DNA of 64,000 bases from Parasulfitobacter algicola (GTDB lineage Bacteria > Pseudomonadota > Alphaproteobacteria > Rhodobacterales > Rhodobacteraceae), in contig NZ_JABUFE010000009.1 of assembly GCF_013315265.1 (NCBI RefSeq), positions 62,001 through 126,000 on the forward strand. The letters run 5' to 3'. Within the stretch, counting starts at the first letter, position 1. The number at the start of each line of letters is the position of its first letter. This document shows, piece by piece, positions 62,655-64,000 of this stretch. Both the position numbers and the translations under genes were made by a program. The notes beneath the pieces are model-generated. The model did not search any database. It was given only the letters and a program-made list of their open reading frames with translations, and was not told where the DNA came from.

Positions 62655-64000
62655 TTGTTCGCATATCCAAGCGACTGTAATGCGGCTTTTATTTCATCCA
62701 AAATGGCTGGGTCATCGATTGTAGCAGGTGCCTTGAAAGCCTTATTATCTGCAATCTTTACCATAGTTCCGCGCAGGATTTTCCCAGATCGCGTTTTCGG
62801 CAAACGATTGACAACAACAGCAAGTTTGAACGCAGCTACAGGTCCGATTTTTTCACGAACCAGTTTGATCACTTCGGCCACAACATCCGCATGATCACGG
62901 TGCACACCAGAATTTAGGCACAAAAACCCAAGCGGCAACTGACCTTTCAGCGCATCTGTCACGCCAATTACGGCGCATTCTGCCACGTCTGGATGGGCCG
63001 CCAAGACCTCCTCCATCGCGCCGGTGCTTAGTCTGTGACCTGCCACATTGATCACATCATCCGTACGCGCCATGATGTAAAGATAACCATCTTCATCAAC
63101 CAAACCTGCGTCGCCAGTTTCATAAAATCCCGGAAACTGCTGTAGATAACTGGATTTAAACCGATCCTCGGCATTCCAAAGTGTGGGTAACGTTCCGGGG
63201 GGCAAGGGCAGTTTTATTGCAATCGCACCCAGTTTTCCCGCTGGCAAGGGATGCCCCCCTTCATCCAGTATTTGCACATCATAACCGGGCATTGGCACGG
63301 CAGGCGATCCGATTTTAACAGGTAATTTTTCAATACCCATCGGATTGGCCGCAATGGCATAGCCTGTTTCGGTCTGCCACCAGTGGTCAATTACGGGTAC
63401 GTTCAGTTGTGATTGTGCCCATTCAATCGTGTCCGGATCAGCCCGTTCACCTGCCAGAAAAAGGCTTTTCAGACTGGACAGGTCGTATTTTTCAACCTCT
63501 TCCCCCTTGGGATCTTCCCGCTTGATCGCGCGGAATGCCGTGGGGGCAGTGAACAGGCATTTAATTTTATACTCTTCGATCATACGCCAAAAAGTACCTG
63601 CATCCGGTGTACCAACAGGTTTACCTTCGAAGACGACTGTGGTGTTGCCATGGATCAGAGGTGCATAGCAAATATAACTGTGACCAACGACCCAGCCCAC
63701 ATCGCTGGCGGCCCAAAAAATATCCCCCGAATCGACATCATAGATATTTTTCATCGTCCAGTTCAGCGCCACCAAATGGCCACCCGTCGCGCGCACAACA
63801 CCCTTGGGCTGGCCCGTCGTTCCGGAGGTATATAGAATATAGGCCGGGTGATTGCCTTCAACCGGAACACAGTCTGCGGGCGCGACACCATATTGAAATT
63901 CGTGCCAATCTTCATCGCGACCCTCTTCCAGTTTCGCAACTTCTTGTTCACGTTGCAAAATCACACAGAATTCAGGTTGCTGGGCTGCCAAACCCAATGC
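62651..64000 (-). CDS. prpE: Propionyl-CoA synthetase, C-terminal 449 residues
   Basis: An acyl-CoA synthetase of the AMP-forming (ANL) family, truncated by the window. Visible are YILYTSGTTGQPKGV, FTAPTAFRAIKREDP, DHWWQTETG, FYETGDAGL and the hinge-domain RTDDVINVAGHRLST. The catalytic Lys for adenylation is in TRSGKILRGTM. The layout (WQTETGYAI and SGKILRGTMVKIAD) fits PrpE rather than acetyl-CoA synthetase. It would make propionyl-CoA from propionate. The N-terminal part lies beyond the right edge. Confidence 0.9.
   Translation of the reverse strand, partial: ALGLAAQQPEFCVILQREQEVAKLEEGRDEDWHEFQYGVAPADCVPVEGNHPAYILYTSGTTGQPKGVVRATGGHLVALNWTMKNIYDVDSGDIFWAASDVGWVVGHSYICYAPLIHGNTTVVFEGKPVGTPDAGTFWRMIEEYKIKCLFTAPTAFRAIKREDPKGEEVEKYDLSSLKSLFLAGERADPDTIEWAQSQLNVPVIDHWWQTETGYAIAANPMGIEKLPVKIGSPAVPMPGYDVQILDEGGHPLPAGKLGAIAIKLPLPPGTLPTLWNAEDRFKSSYLQQFPGFYETGDAGLVDEDGYLYIMARTDDVINVAGHRLSTGAMEEVLAAHPDVAECAVIGVTDALKGQLPLGFLCLNSGVHRDHADVVAEVIKLVREKIGPVAAFKLAVVVNRLPKTRSGKILRGTMVKIADNKAFKAPATIDDPAILDEIKAALQSLGYANN

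Overview
The window reads as chromosome of a marine alphaproteobacterium of the Rhodobacteraceae (Roseobacter group). The main reasons are the tldD / ctaC-ctaB-ctaG-ctaE layout, a bacterial ATP12-type chaperone, the aapJQMP amino-acid transporter, a tad pilus locus of alphaproteobacterial type, hemP next to imelysin and bacterioferritin genes, and TGA-N9-TCA (Iron-Rhodo box) operators. No rRNA, tRNA, CRISPR array or prophage was seen.

Layout. (a) 1-9.1 kb is an accessory, toxin-type region mostly on the minus strand: the start of a secreted SH3b/leucine-rich-repeat protein (cut by the window edge), a DUF3806 gene, a small immunity-like gene, a broken RTX gene fused tail-to-tail to a broken Rhs tail, a DUF6869 gene (candidate immunity), and a full-length secreted 1499-residue Rhs protein with a C-terminal tip I cannot name. 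(b) 9.1-15.7 kb is an iron locus on the plus strand: tandem Iron-Rhodo boxes, a 58-codon leader ORF, hemP, a Cys-rich 163-residue unknown, imelysin, bfd, bfr, a di-heme DUF1111 protein, a second imelysin and a DUF1513 protein. Most neighbours overlap or nearly touch. It ends at a decayed IS3 transposase. (c) 16.4-24 kb, minus strand: a four-gene operon with 4-nt overlaps (fghA, DUF188, HAD, ornithine cyclodeaminase family), a glycosyltransferase-like orphan, and the cytochrome c oxidase operon ctaC-ctaB-small gene-ctaG-ctaE with its terminator. (d) 24-34.5 kb: tldD, dprA, topA, a SRPBCC protein, a two-subunit 3-oxoacid CoA-transferase with a small gene between the subunits, a flippase-like membrane protein, fosX and a lytic transglycosylase. 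(e) 34.8-47 kb: the tad/Flp pilus locus with two pilins, cpaB, cpaC, an OmpA lipoprotein, cpaE, cpaF, tadB, tadC, tadD, a second TPR lipoprotein, prepilin peptidase and an AAA ATPase. (f) 47-64 kb: a dehydrogenase, rarA, crcB, rluC, a HAD phosphatase and atp12 in a tight series, then aapJ-(terminator)-aapQMP, sixA, a sterol-desaturase family gene, an alpha/beta hydrolase, glyA, nadK and the C-terminal part of prpE.

How the genes work together. The iron locus joins periplasmic iron/heme-type proteins (two imelysins, a di-heme protein, a Tat-exported DUF1513 protein) to cytoplasmic storage and release (Bfr and Bfd) and to HemP, under what looks like one iron-responsive promoter; no membrane transporter lies inside it. 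The tad locus has ATPase, platform, secretin, peptidase and two pilins, but no tadE/tadF/tadG-like minor pilins in this window. The left-hand region looks like a place where toxin/immunity modules turn over: remnants of two other large secreted proteins sit directly behind the intact Rhs-immunity pair. Two near-identical 53-bp GTACAAAA-rich repeats lie 32 kb apart and are not explained by any gene.
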